39,491 nucleotides of DNA from Porphyra umbilicalis. Its lineage: Eukaryota > Rhodophyta > Bangiophyceae > Bangiales > Bangiaceae. The DNA is taken from positions 1-39,491 of the forward strand of contig KV919253.1 in the NCBI GenBank assembly GCA_002049455.2, read 5' to 3'. Positions 1 through 10,460 of the stretch are shown piece by piece. The position numbers and the translations under genes were made by a program. The notes beneath the pieces were generated by a model. That model saw only the letters and a program-made list of their open reading frames with translations. It was not told the origin of the DNA and made no database searches. Every line of letters starts with the position of its first letter. Position 1 is the first letter of the stretch.

Positions 1-2031
1 TTGGCGCCCGCGGGGCTCGCCGCGGGGCGCTACGTCGGCCTGCGGTCGCTCCTCGGCAGCATCTGCTTGGCGATTGGGGCGCTCGAGGCGGCGGCCGCGC
101 GGCTGGAGCGGTCCTTGGAGGAGGCTGGGGAGGTGGTTGTCGACGCTGACGGTGGGGGCGTCGGCGGCGGCGGCTACGGCTCAATGGCCGTCACCGCCCT
201 GCCGCCGCCCGCCGACGGCAATGGGCACGGCGGCGGCGTCGACGGCGCGGGGGGCCTCTCCGCGGCCGACGTGGAGGCGGTCGCCGCCCGCCTCTCGGCC
301 GTCACCGTGGCCAACGAGGAGCTGGTGCGGCGGCTCGGCGAAGCCGCCGCCCTCATGGAGGAAAGCACCGTGTCGGTGGCGCGCACGCTCGCCCGCCAGT
401 CGGGCATTGTGTGGCGCGAGGACGAGGCGGAGGGGGGCGCCCCGGGGGGGGACGCCCCCGACGGCGCCGACGGGGACGGCAGCGTCGGCGGCGGGGCGCC
501 GTCGGTGGACGGGGCGGCGGCGGGGGCGCCCCGCCCCCCCCCCGAGTCGCACTTTGTGCTCAACCTCGGGTCGGCCTTTTTGTACATTGTCTCCATGTAC
601 GTTGTCGCGCCGACGGCCGGCGCGTACGCAGCCGAGCTCGGCGCCTCTGAGTCCCTCGCCGGCGTCATTGTCGGCCTCACCCCCTTTGCGGGCCTCCTCT
701 CGTCGGTCGCCTTCTCCGCCGCCTCCAACGGCGGCACCGTCAAGGCGCCGCTGCTCGCCGCGTCGGCCGCGTGCCTGTCGGGCAACGCGCTCTACGCGGC
801 CGCCTACACCGCCCGCTCCCTGCCGCTGGTGTTTGCGGGGCGGCTGCTCGTCGGCTTTGGCGGCGCGCGCGCCATCAACCGGCGGTTCATCGCCGACTTT
901 TCGGCACGCGCCGACCGCACCCGCCGCTCGGCCGCCTTTGTCGCCGTGTCGGCGCTCGGCATGGCCGCGGGGCCGGCGTTGGCGTCGGCGGTCTCCCGCG
1001 CGCCGGCGGGGGTGCTCGGGGGGGTGGCGTTTAACAGCTTGACGACGCCGGGCTGGGCGCTCACGCTTGTGTGGGCGGTCTACATGGTCGTCCTCGCCGC
1101 CGTCTTTCGGGACCGCCCGCCGCCAGCGGGCGCGCCCGGCGCGGTGGCCGCCGCCGCCGCCGACGCGGACGCGGGCCCCCCCCCAAAGTCCGTGCGCGAC
1201 GTGCTCGGCATTGTCATACGGGACCGGGGCCTCCTCCTCTGCCTGTGGGTCTACTTTATCATCAAGGTCGCGGCGGAGCTGCTCGTCGCCTCGGCCGGCA
1301 CCGTCACGGTGGCGTTTGGATGGGGCCCCGGCACCGTCGGCGCCTTCCTCGCCGCCCTCGGGCTGCTCATGTTCCCCGCCAACGCCCTCGGCGCGGCGCT
1401 GCTGCGGGCGGCGGAGCAAGATGACCGGCGGCCGCTGCTGTGGACGCTCTCCGTCCTCGCGCTCGGCTGCGCGGTGATTGTGCCGCTGCCGGTGGGCGGC
1501 GCCTACTCGGCCGTGCACTACACCGTCGCGGCGGTGCTCGTCTTTGTGTCGTCCAACCTCGTGGAGGCGCACGCCATGGCGCTGCTCGTCGACACGATGC
1601 CGGCTGCGCTCGCGGGCGGCACCCTCAACGGGGGGCTCCTGTCGACCGAGGCGGGGATGCTCGGGCGCGCCGTCGGCGACCTCGGCGTGACGCTTGCGAG
1701 CTTTGGGCTCGGCGCCGGCGGCGCGCGTGCGGCGGCGGGCGCCGCCGCCGCCGCCGCCGCCGCGGGCGCGGGCGCGGCCGACGCGGCGGCGGCGGGCACC
1801 GCCGCGGCTGCCGACGCGCGGGTGTGGCTGCTTGCGCGCGCGTACGTGCCGTTGACGGTGGCCATGGCCGCCACCGTGTGGGCGGTGCTCGCGTCGTGGG
1901 CGGCGCTCGGGGGGGAGGATGACGACGATGATACGGAGAGTGAGGGGGAGGCGGCCGCCGCGGCGGCCGCTGCGGTGCCCGCCAAGGGGGGGGGGAAAGC
2001 CGTGTCGTGGGGGGTGCCCGCGGGCAGGTGA
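1..2031 (+). CDS. SPX-MFS type vacuolar phosphate transporter (5' end outside the window)
   Basis: The open frame runs from the first base to TGA at 2029-2031, so the N-terminus is missing; the leading TTG is not a credible start. Residues 1-35 (ending near the 'GRYVGLRSLL' stretch) and the helical segment at about 90-140 would follow an SPX domain lying upstream. From about residue 185 the protein is a polytopic membrane protein. It carries the family signature of SPX-MFS proteins (plant PHT5/VPT1 class): 'VVAPTAGAYAAELG', 'GNALYAAAY', 'GRLLVGFGGARAINRRFI' at about 281-298 and 'SALGMAAGPALA' at about 316-327. Members move phosphate into the vacuole under control of inositol pyrophosphates bound by SPX. 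Two loops are filled with alanine and acidic runs (residues about 575-605 and 640-660). The family match is clear; direction and substrate are inferred from the family. Confidence 0.85.
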   Translation: MAPAGLAAGRYVGLRSLLGSICLAIGALEAAAARLERSLEEAGEVVVDADGGGVGGGGYGSMAVTALPPPADGNGHGGGVDGAGGLSAADVEAVAARLSAVTVANEELVRRLGEAAALMEESTVSVARTLARQSGIVWREDEAEGGAPGGDAPDGADGDGSVGGGAPSVDGAAAGAPRPPPESHFVLNLGSAFLYIVSMYVVAPTAGAYAAELGASESLAGVIVGLTPFAGLLSSVAFSAASNGGTVKAPLLAASAACLSGNALYAAAYTARSLPLVFAGRLLVGFGGARAINRRFIADFSARADRTRRSAAFVAVSALGMAAGPALASAVSRAPAGVLGGVAFNSLTTPGWALTLVWAVYMVVLAAVFRDRPPPAGAPGAVAAAAADADAGPPPKSVRDVLGIVIRDRGLLLCLWVYFIIKVAAELLVASAGTVTVAFGWGPGTVGAFLAALGLLMFPANALGAALLRAAEQDDRRPLLWTLSVLALGCAVIVPLPVGGAYSAVHYTVAAVLVFVSSNLVEAHAMALLVDTMPAALAGGTLNGGLLSTEAGMLGRAVGDLGVTLASFGLGAGGARAAAGAAAAAAAAGAGAADAAAAGTAAAADARVWLLARAYVPLTVAMAATVWAVLASWAALGGEDDDDDTESEGEAAAAAAAAVPAKGGGKAVSWGVPAGR

Positions 2032-2082
2032 GGGGGGCTTGGGGGGGTGGCGGCTGGGCATCGTCGGAAACTCTAAACTAGG

Positions 2083-2088
2083 AATAAA
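2083..2088 (+). promoter_or_regulatory. possible polyadenylation signal AATAAA
   Basis: An exact AATAAA lies 52 bases after the stop codon of the phosphate transporter, in a short A-rich patch within otherwise GC-rich DNA. It fits a 3' processing signal for that gene. Red algal poly(A) signals are not well defined, so this is tentative. Confidence 0.3.
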
Positions 2089-2238
2089 ACAAGAGGGAAA
2101 CAAGCGCCGCTGTCTTGTTCCTACAGCTACGATCAATTCAAAACCCGCTTGCACTGCAAGTGGGAACAACATCCCAAACAACGGACGCGCGCGAGTGGCG
2201 AACACGATGGGCCACCCGTCCGGCCTACCTCGCTCCGA

Positions 2239-5200
2239 CTAATAGTAGTACGAATCCGACTTGTACTTGTTGGGCGCCGGAGTGGCGGTCACCGGCGTGG
2301 GCGTGCCCGAGCCCCCCGACGCGCCACCCGAGCCCGGCGCTGGCGTCGAAGCCGTCAGCACCGGCATCGGCAGCAGCACCCCGTCAATAACGTGAATCAC
2401 CCCATTCGCCGCCGCAATGTCCAGCATCCCCGCCACCAGCTTGGGGTCCACCACCCCCGGCGCGTAGTCGTACAGCGTCACCCCGTCGTCGGCCAGCGTC
2501 ACCACCCCGCCCTCCAGCGGCTGGAAGAAGCCCGCCTCGGCCAGCGGCCCCGAGTACACCACCGACCCCACCACGTGGAACTTGAGCACCGACGCCAGCA
2601 GCGGCACCGGGTCACCGCCGTCGGCCAACCGGGTCAGCGCCTCAAGGAGGAACGCGTACACCCCACTGACATCGTCGCCCTCGTAGCCAAGCGTCTTGAC
2701 AAGCGCCAAAAACGCCGCGTCTGTCGGCGCAAACACGGTCAGCTTGGCAGACGCGTCGGCCACCGTGGTGTCCAGGCCCGTCGCTTGCAGGGCACCGAAG
2801 AGCACGGAGAAGTCGGAGTTGCCAGTGACAATCTGGGCGATGGTCTGCGGCCGCGCCGTCGGCGACGCCCTCGGCATCGGCGTCGGCCGCGCCACGGGCA
2901 CCACGGGCGCCGCTGTCGCCACAGGCGTCGAGGGAGCCACAGGCGTCCCAGGCTCAGGCATTCCGAGCACTGGCATCGGCAGCAGCACCCCGTCAATCAC
3001 GTGAATCACCCCATTCGCCGCCGCAATGTCCAGCATCCCCGCCACCAGCTTGGGGTCCACCACCCCCGGCGCGTAGTCGTACAGCGTCACCCCGTCGTCG
3101 GCCAGCGTCACCACCCCGCCCTCCAGCGGCTGGAAGAAGCCCGCCTCGGCCAGCGGCCCCGAGTACACCACCGACCCCACCACGTGGAACTTGAGCACCG
3201 ACGCCAGCAGCGGCACCGGGTCACCACCGTCGGCCAACCGGGTCAGCGCCTCGATGAGGAAGGCAAAGACGCCGTCCACCGAGTTGCGGGTGTACCCCAG
3301 GGTCTTGGCCAGACCCAGAAACGCCGCGTCTGTCGGCGCAAACACGGTCAGCTTGGCAGACGCGTCGGCCACCGTGGTGTCCAGGCCCGTCGCTTGCAGG
3401 GCACCGAAGAGCACGGAGAAGTCGGAGTTGCCAGTGACAATCTGGGCGATGGTCTGCGGCCGCGCCGTCGGCGACGCCCTCGGCATCGGCGTCGGCCGCG
3501 CCACGGGCACCACGGGCGCCGCTGTCGCCACAGGCGTCGAGGGAGCCACAGGCGTCCCAGGCTCAGGCATTCCGAGCACTGGCATCGGCAGCAGCACCCC
3601 GTCAATCACGTGAATCACCCCATTCACCGCCACAATGTCCAGCAGGCCCGCCACCAGCTTGGGGTCCACCACTCCCGGCGCGTAGTCGTACAGCGTCACC
3701 CCGTCGTCGGCCAGCGTCACCACCCCGCCCTCCAGCGGCTGGAAGAAGCCCGCCTCGGCCAGCGGCCCCGAGTACACCACCGACCCCACCACGTGGAACT
3801 TGAGCACCGACGCCAGCAGCGGCAGCGGGTCACCGCCGTCGGCCAACCGGGTCAGCGCCTCAAGGAGGAACGCGTACACCCCACTGACGTCGTCGCCCTC
3901 GTAGCCAAGCGTCTTGACAAGCGCCAAAAACGCCGCGTCTGTTGGCGCAAACACAGTCAGCTCGGCAGACGTGTCGGCCACCGTCGCCAAAAGCCCTGCC
4001 GCCTTGAGCGCTGCCTCCAGCACCGTGAAGTTGGGGTTGTCCTCTACAATCTTCGCAATCGTCTGGGGGCCCGCCGTCGGAGTTGCGCTCGGAGTGGGCG
4101 TCGGCCGAGCCACGGGCACCATGGGCGCCGCAGTCGCCGCAGGCGTCGAGGGAGCCACAGACGGCGCCGCCGTCCCGGGCCCAGGCGTCCCCACCGTCGT
4201 CGTCGTCGACGCCCCAAGCACCGGCATCGGCAGCAGCACCCCGTCAATCACGTGAATCACCCCATTCGCCGCCGCAATGTCCAGCATCCCCGCCACCAGC
4301 TTGGGGTCCACCACCCCCGGCGCGTAGTCGTACAGCGTCACCCCGTCGTCGGCAAGCGTCACCACCCCGCCCTCCAGCGGCTGGAAGAAGCCCGCCTCGG
4401 CCAGCGGCCCCGAGTACACCACCGACCCCACCACGTGGAACTTGAGCACCGACGCCAGCAGCGGCACCGGGTCACCGCCGTCGGCCAACCGGGTCAGCGC
4501 CTCAAGGAGGAACGCGTACACCCCACTGACGTCGTCGCCCTCGTAGCCAAGCGTCTTGACAAGCGCCAAAAACGCCGCGTCTGTCGGCGCAAACACGGTC
4601 AGCTTGGCAGACGCGTCGGCCACCGTGGTGTCCAGGTCCGTCGCTCGCAGAGCAGCGAGGAGCACGGAGAAGTCGGAGTTGCCAGTGACAATCTGGGCAA
4701 TGGTCTGCGGCCGCGCCGTCGGCGACGCCCTCGGCATCGGCGTCGGCCGCGCCACGGGCACCACGGGCGCCGCAGTCGCCACAGGCGTCGAGGGAGCCAC
4801 AGACGGCGCCGCCGTCCCGCGCCCAGGCGTCCCCACCGTCGTCGTCGTCGACGCCCCAAGCACGGGCATCGGCAGCAGCACCCCGTCAATCACGTGAATC
4901 ACCCCATTCGCCGCCGCAATGTCCAGCATCCCCGCCACCAGCTTGGGGTCCACCACCCCCGGCGCGTAGTCGTACAGCGTCACCCCGTCGTCGGCCAGCG
5001 TCACCACCCCGCCCTCCAGCGGCTGGAAGAAGCCCGCCTCGGCCAGCGGCCCCGAGTACACCACCGACCCCACCACGTGGAACTTGAGCACCGACGCCAG
5101 CAGCGGCACCGGGTCACCGCCGTCGGCCAACCGGGTCAGCGCCTCGATGAGGAAGGCAAAGACGCCGTCCACCGAGTTGCGGGTGTACCCCAGGGTCTTG

Positions 5201-5811
5201 GCCAGACCCAGAAACGCCGCGTCTGTCGGCGCAAACACGGTCAGCTTGGCAGACGCGTCGGCCACGGTGGTGTCCAGGCCCGTCGCTTGCAGGGCAGCGA
5301 GGAGCACGGAGAAGTCGGCGTTGCCAGTGACAATCTGGGCGATGGTCTGCGGCCGCGCCGTCGGCGTCGGCATGGTGCCGACGCCCGTCCCGCCACCGCC
5401 CCCGCCACCATTGCCGCCACTGCCGCCACCGCCGCTGCCGCCGCCGCTACCGCCGCCGATGTTGCCCTGGTTGCCCGGGGTACCCGTGCTACCCCCGTGG
5501 CCATACGGGTAGCCACGGTGGCGATGGCCACCGTCGTGCCCGTCGCCGCTGCCAAAGTGCGTGTAGTGCCCGCGCCGAGCGCCGTAGCTGCCGCCGCTGC
5601 CGCCCGAGTAGGGCGACGACACGACGGTGTAGGTGACGCGGGGCCGGTGCGCCGGCCGGTGATACCCCGTGAGCCGAGGCGCGTAGTAGGGTTGCGGTCG
5701 CAGACCGTAGCGGCCCCAGGTGGCCTCGGCCGCGGGGGCGGTCACCAGGGCGGCGGCCGCCGCCGCGGCGGCCGCCGCCGCAAGCACCAACATCCGGGGC
5801 GCCATGGCCAC
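2239..5811 (-). CDS. secreted protein with five FAS1 (fasciclin) domains
   Basis: A 1190-residue protein that begins MAMAPRMLVL, followed by a long alanine run. This is a signal peptide, probably cut near 'APAAEA'. Residues 30-150 are Tyr/Gly/His-rich low-complexity sequence. Five FAS1 domains follow at about 155-315, 370-530, 582-743, 786-947 and 990-1150. Each has the H1 motif 'TVFAPTDAAF' and the H2 motif 'NGVIHVIDGVLLPMPVL'. Linkers are Pro/Thr/Ala-rich and likely O-glycosylated. The C-terminus is KYKSDSYYY. FAS1 proteins act in extracellular matrix or cell-wall adhesion; no GPI signal is seen at the end. The gene is intronless and convergent with the transporter, with stops about 205 bases apart. 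The domains are nearly identical in DNA, indicating recent duplication or gene conversion. ATG at 5811 or 5805 could be the start. Confidence 0.9.
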   Translation of the reverse strand: MAMAPRMLVLAAAAAAAAAAALVTAPAAEATWGRYGLRPQPYYAPRLTGYHRPAHRPRVTYTVVSSPYSGGSGGSYGARRGHYTHFGSGDGHDGGHRHRGYPYGHGGSTGTPGNQGNIGGGSGGGSGGGGSGGNGGGGGGGTGVGTMPTPTARPQTIAQIVTGNADFSVLLAALQATGLDTTVADASAKLTVFAPTDAAFLGLAKTLGYTRNSVDGVFAFLIEALTRLADGGDPVPLLASVLKFHVVGSVVYSGPLAEAGFFQPLEGGVVTLADDGVTLYDYAPGVVDPKLVAGMLDIAAANGVIHVIDGVLLPMPVLGASTTTTVGTPGRGTAAPSVAPSTPVATAAPVVPVARPTPMPRASPTARPQTIAQIVTGNSDFSVLLAALRATDLDTTVADASAKLTVFAPTDAAFLALVKTLGYEGDDVSGVYAFLLEALTRLADGGDPVPLLASVLKFHVVGSVVYSGPLAEAGFFQPLEGGVVTLADDGVTLYDYAPGVVDPKLVAGMLDIAAANGVIHVIDGVLLPMPVLGASTTTTVGTPGPGTAAPSVAPSTPAATAAPMVPVARPTPTPSATPTAGPQTIAKIVEDNPNFTVLEAALKAAGLLATVADTSAELTVFAPTDAAFLALVKTLGYEGDDVSGVYAFLLEALTRLADGGDPLPLLASVLKFHVVGSVVYSGPLAEAGFFQPLEGGVVTLADDGVTLYDYAPGVVDPKLVAGLLDIVAVNGVIHVIDGVLLPMPVLGMPEPGTPVAPSTPVATAAPVVPVARPTPMPRASPTARPQTIAQIVTGNSDFSVLFGALQATGLDTTVADASAKLTVFAPTDAAFLGLAKTLGYTRNSVDGVFAFLIEALTRLADGGDPVPLLASVLKFHVVGSVVYSGPLAEAGFFQPLEGGVVTLADDGVTLYDYAPGVVDPKLVAGMLDIAAANGVIHVIDGVLLPMPVLGMPEPGTPVAPSTPVATAAPVVPVARPTPMPRASPTARPQTIAQIVTGNSDFSVLFGALQATGLDTTVADASAKLTVFAPTDAAFLALVKTLGYEGDDVSGVYAFLLEALTRLADGGDPVPLLASVLKFHVVGSVVYSGPLAEAGFFQPLEGGVVTLADDGVTLYDYAPGVVDPKLVAGMLDIAAANGVIHVIDGVLLPMPVLTASTPAPGSGGASGGSGTPTPVTATPAPNKYKSDSYYY
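2363..5345 (-). repeat. five tandem coding repeats encoding the FAS1 domains
   Basis: The same sequence block recurs with starts (plus-strand reading of 'ggcatcggcagcagcacc') at 2363, 2972, 3581, 4223 and 4865. The spacing is 609, 609, 642 and 642 bases, all multiples of three. The 33-base difference lies in the linker. Long stretches are identical between units, synonymous sites included. Domain 3 (about 3581-4065) is the most diverged. Confidence 0.9.
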
Positions 5812-5940
5812 GGGGGAGTCGCCAACAGAAGAAAGCGGCGGACAGGACGACAGGGGGGGGGGAGAGGCTGCGATGGGCGACGGGCGGTCGGCTTGATGGG
5901 TGGGTCGGCGCTCGTCCTCCTACAACGCCGCGGCGGTGGT

Positions 5941-5949
5941 CTTATATAC
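5941..5949 (-). promoter_or_regulatory. TATA box of the FAS1 gene
   Basis: Read on the minus strand the sequence is GTATATAAG, a near-perfect TATA box in very GC-rich surroundings. It lies about 130 bases upstream of the first ATG (5811), which leaves room for a roughly 100-base 5' UTR. Confidence 0.6.
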
Positions 5950-7240
5950 GCGCCGCACGGGGCCCGCGGCACCGCCTCGCAGACGCAGCGCCGGCTGCGG
6001 GGCCCGTCGCGCGCGCCACGGGCCCCCGCGCACCACGCGCCCGAGCGCCCCGCGCGGCCACCGTCGGGCGTGCCACCAAGTCAGCCGCCCGCCGTCGCCG
6101 CCGCCGCCGCCGCCGCCGCCGCCTCGAGCCCGACGCGCCCCCCGTCCCAGCGCCATTCACGGCTTTGCCGCCGCCGCGGGGCGGTGGTGCGCAGCGCCAC
6201 GGCCCGCGGTCGTCGTCGCGTCTCCCCCCTGCCCGCCACCCCGCGCGCGCCCCGTGCCGCCCACCGACCGGCGGCGGCAACGGCAGCGGGCGGCGCCAGG
6301 CGAGCGCCGCGGTGGCGGCCACCCCCCCCCCCCCCCTCGCAGTGCCCATGGGTCCATCCATGGGTGGCCACGCACCCCCAACGGCGTGGCTGGCCCGACG
6401 CGCGCGGGGCAGCCGCAGGCGGCAGGACAACGCAAAAAACGAGCCGGCCGTAGGGGGCAGCCACGCGGCAGAGGCGCGGGTGCCACCCCGCCGCCCTCGT
6501 CGCTATTAATAAGTGGCGTGCCGCGGCCGTGACTCCCCCCCATTCAGCCCCCCGCGACACCCCCCGCGTCCGCGCCGCAGACGGCGACAGGGCGGCGCGG
6601 CGGGGGGCGACGGGCGGCGGCAGCCGCGGCCTGTTTGCAGCCGGCAGCTCCCCCAACCGTGGCAGCGCTCGCCGGTGCGCTCGTCATCGCGACGGGGCGC
6701 CCCGCTCCGCCCGGGCGGAGCGGGGGCGCCACCCGCGGCGGGCGCCGGCGGCCGCCATCGGGTCTTGGCGGCTGCGAGGGCGGACGGCGGACGGCGCACG
6801 GCAGCGTCGAGGGGGCGCACGGTGGGCAACCCCGCCGCGACGCATGGAGGTCGGCCACCTCCCAATGCTTTGGGGCGATTTTCTTTTTGAATACCCCGGG
6901 CAGGCCTCAGTTAGACTTCCGAGTATTTTGTACGAAGTTATATAGTTGCCACGTGTGTCTCGCAATTCACTGCATTGGACTTATTTACTGCGATACTATA
7001 CTTGTGAATTCCCGCGCAATGCGCCATCGTTTCTAGGAAAGGGCTGCTGACTGCTTGCAGGCGCCGCCGCCGTCCCGACGGGCGGCGGTGGCCGACGACC
7101 GCAGCCGCGGGACCCCCCCGAACTCCTGCGACACCATCCCGCATCGCACCGGTGGTGCGAGAAGAAAACACGCGTTCCCAACTTCCAATGAAAGAAAAGC
7201 GTTCTGTTGATGCCCAAATCAGAGGGGCTAGTCCCCAGCC
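5950..7240. other. intergenic stretch without a recognisable gene
   Basis: The first 900 bases are extremely C/G-rich, open in several frames at once and dominated by Arg/Pro/Ala shadow translations, so no frame can be called coding. At 6495-6510 a short AT patch (CTATTAATAAG) could be a core promoter element, but no convincing gene follows it. From 6860 to 7240 the DNA is of more ordinary composition with no gene signal. Confidence 0.4.
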
Positions 7241-7276
7241 AAGTGTCGTCCTAATAAAGGGGGTGGGGGCGAGCAG

Positions 7277-8402
7277 CCGGCACAGTGCGGCTTAAACCAC
7301 GTGCCTGGAAGATCTGCATTCCCTTGTAAATGGCTTGCACAGAGGCGTGCAGGAATCCTGCAATCGTCGATTCTGACCCTTCCAGAGCGTGTGCACTGTA
7401 CAAGACCTTTGTAGAGCGATGCTCCTGGGCTATAAAGACGTCGCCCAGACCCCTTTTCTACACCTTTCGTACCGCAGTGGAGGTGTCTATGAGTGCGTAA
7501 AAAACGAGACCTGGCCTCCTCTTCATGCGCACGGGGCGTCCACAAACGTGTTTCTTGCATGCAAAATTCTTGTACCTCGCACCCTGAGTTCGTGCAAGCG
7601 TGCTTGCACAGGCAAGTACGGAAATTCTGGAAACGGATCCATCTTTGTGCAGACATCTTGCACCTTGTGCATGATTCTTGCACCAGTGAGCGACACTTGT
7701 TTTCCCTCTCGAGCGGCTCCACCGGCAACATGCTCAACCTCATTACGCACTCCAAAGACTGACCTTCAGTGGCTTATCACTCCTGTACCCCTCCGCACCT
7801 CACCCCCCCGCTCCCCAAGAACAACCAGACTTCCGAAAGAAGGGTAAATTCGACTTTTGTCCCGGAGGCCGTGAGGACGTCTACATGGGGTTGCGAAAGC
7901 TAAGAAACTATCCGAAGCCATCTCCCCGGCTACCAGGAGCACATCAGAGGTCCCCTGCTCCAGTAGCTCCATTGGGAAGCGGTCATGTGGCTTCTGGTGC
8001 TATGTCTTCAGTGCCCTGTGCTGCGACTGAGCTCATGACGGGTGGGGAATGAAAAGAGGCTGTGGCATTGTCGGTGTGGGCGGACGTTGCCCCTATAACC
8101 CTGATCTTTGCCACACGGCGCCCAGACTCCGGCCCAGCTTCCCGCTTGTAGAACTGGAATGACGGTTGTGCAGCGAGATGCAGAAACTCTGCACCGCAAC
8201 GTGCACGATTCTTGCACGACTGCTGCCAGGTTTGGTACATAATTCTTGCACAGATACTGACTCTGTGCAACTCCCATACAAGAATCGTGCACGAAGAACC
8301 GCCGTTTGTGCAAGAAATGGAGGCCTGTAAAACCTTGTATACAACTGTATACAAGGAAATTCGGGCTCTCCCAGGAACGTGGTCTAAGCCCCACTGTGCG
8401 GG
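7277..8402. mobile_element. 1.1-kb element with imperfect terminal inverted repeats (non-autonomous transposon candidate)
   Basis: The 32 bases at 7277-7308 and the reverse complement of 8371-8402 match at about 28 positions with one gap. Weaker similarity continues inward for about 25 bases ('TTCCTTGTA' on both sides). The inside carries many copies of an ATTCTTGCAC-like motif in both orientations, for example near 7671, 8210, 8242 and reversed near 8279. No protein is encoded, and I could not define a target-site duplication. This is inferred to be a MITE or foldback-type element. Confidence 0.45.
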
Positions 8403-8749
8403 GTGGACGTGCGCCCTGCGGCGCACCCCCAAGCCCAGCGGCCGCCCCGCGCGTCCGCGCGCACCCGTCTCGCCCCTCCTCTCCAAAGCAGGCACAAGCA
8501 CGCGACGCTGCCGGTGGTGCGTGGCAGGTCCAGCCTGCCACCGTCAGTGCACCGCATACGGCGCGGGTCGCCCCGCCTCGGGCGGTCGCGCATCTGCGTG
8601 GATGGCGGGTAGCTTGGAGCCACCCGTCAGTCGGTCATACTCACAACGCGCGCCAAAGTCTAGTCGGCAGTGCTCTTGCACGCGTACCCCTCTCCGAGAA
8701 ATATACATGCTGGAAGTAAAATAGCAAGCGACGCTGTCGGCAGCCGAGT

Positions 8750-9439
8750 GTGCGGGGTTCCAGGCGCGCCGCACAAGCCGTACATCGCCGCCACGGCCAT
8801 GCCGCTGCGCGTCGTACCCCCGCAGAGGGGCTGCCGACGGCGCGCAGCGGCCTATGTGACTGCAGCGTAGGCCTCCAAAGCGGCAGCGGATGCGTCTGCG
8901 GAGGCGTGGAGGGACGGCATCTGACCGCCACGCCCCGGTGTCACGGCAGGTGCACAAAACTACCATCACGGTTGCGACACACAAGCCGCTTTTGCGCGAG
9001 TTCCTCGCTGGCGGCGGGCACGGAAGAACTTTCTACTCCCCTGCCCTACAAGATCTCCGGCAGGCCACCAGGCACGCCGCGGGTGCTCTGGTCGGCCATT
9101 TCCACGCCCACCCACGATGGGCGGCCGACCGGCGGCAGCATCCCCCGTGACGGCGACCGCGTCGACCGCGTGCTGCGGCCGCAGGTGCCGGGCGTGCGGG
9201 CGGCCTTTGCGGCAGCCGTGGCGCAGGAGGAGGCGCGCGCGGCGGTGCTGACGCGGCTGGCCGAGGCGGAGCGCGCGCGGGAGGTGACGGCAGAGGCGAC
9301 ACGCCAAGCCAAGCTCCAGTCCATGGGGCCGTGCCCGGCGGGCTACGCGTGGCACCGCGAGGGGGGGGGGTGGCGGTGCAACGGTGGGAGCCACACGCTG
9401 TCGGCGGGGGCAGCGGCGGCCATTCTGGGGGACGCCTAA
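8750..9439 (+). CDS. 3' end of a hypothetical gene with a Cys/Trp motif
   Basis: An open frame ending in TAA at 9437-9439. Only its last third reads like protein: from about 9170 there is an amphipathic Ala/Glu/Arg helix of about 50 residues, then a compact motif 'GPCPAGYAWHREGGGWRC' and 'NGGSH', then an Ala-rich tail. I do not recognise a named domain; the motif looks like a small disulfide or metal-binding fold at the C-terminus of a longer protein. The upstream part (8750-9060) does not look coding. A pyrimidine-rich stretch ending in CAG at 9061-9063 could be a 3' splice site. It may be a gene fragment. Confidence 0.35.
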   Translation: MRGSRRAAQAVHRRHGHAAARRTPAEGLPTARSGLCDCSVGLQSGSGCVCGGVEGRHLTATPRCHGRCTKLPSRLRHTSRFCASSSLAAGTEELSTPLPYKISGRPPGTPRVLWSAISTPTHDGRPTGGSIPRDGDRVDRVLRPQVPGVRAAFAAAVAQEEARAAVLTRLAEAERAREVTAEATRQAKLQSMGPCPAGYAWHREGGGWRCNGGSHTLSAGAAAAILGDA

Positions 9440-10460
9440 GCCGTGTGAGGGGTGTTGCAAAGTCCCCACCAAGTGAGCAGGCCGCGCACTCGGTCCCCTC
9501 GTCGGCAACACGAGGGAGTCCTTGGAAGCTTGCTTTTCTCTAGGTGAGGCGGGATGCCCCCTTCACTCTCAGCTATATAGTCGGTTGAGCGGTTCCCGTG
9601 ATCCCACAGTCACCTCTTTCCCTCACTCCCCATAATGGGTCTTGCATGCAACCTACCTGTAGCGCGCGTATGCGCGTGCTGCGTCATGACTCATCCCCTG
9701 CGGTGCGGTCCCCCCATTGCTCACCACGTGGTCCGCTCGCTCCTGCGCAGCTGCAGCGAAACAGTTGGTCCGGTGTGTCTTGATGGAAGCATGGCCGCTC
9801 CACCAGACAGTTGGCAAGTCCCCCGACTTGCCATCGCCCGGTTGCTCCATCCGCCGGGGTGACACGTGGTTGCATACCCTCGTGCCGCCGAGCGCGTGAG
9901 GGTGCTGGTCCCATCCAGTCAACAAGGGGGCCACCCATGGTGGTGTTCATGTGTACGTTCAGTTTGTGGTGGACGCGGGGGCGCCGCTACTCCCGGTTTT
10001 TCCCGCTTCAAACGGTATCGGCTGCACGAGCGCCACGCGAAGCTTTCCTGTCCACGCGCCAAGCGCGGCCGCCACAAACCAGACAAACACGGATGGATTC
10101 GACGTGTCCGTCCCAAAGCCGCGGACCCACCGGTATCTCTGTCGACGAGCTGCCAGCGGGCTCGCCCCACCACCGCCCAGCCGCGGGACACCGCCCCCGG
10201 CCCAACACTCTCCCGACGCAGCTGCCCACGCGGACGACACGCGCCGCACCGGCACGGCAGCCGTGTGGCCGCGTCGGCGGCGCACCCCCGGTGGTGCACG
10301 GGCACACCCCGTCGGCCGCGTCCGCCGCACCATACAAGCGGTCCTCGGCCGCCCGCCACCGGATGCACCCCCTGACGAAGCGCGGTGGCAAGGTCCCAGG
10401 CGGCAGGGGGGACAGCGCACGGGCGGCGCCGCCGCCGGGGGACGCGTGCGACAAGTGGCG

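Noticed and set aside
181..2205. Minus-strand ORF of 674 codons opposite the phosphate transporter
   Set aside because: Arg/Gly/His shadow; the plus strand has clear SPX-MFS motifs.
2149..6453. Plus-strand ORF of 1434 codons opposite the FAS1 gene
   Set aside because: Antisense shadow of the five FAS1 domains; His/Arg/Gln-rich with no domain.
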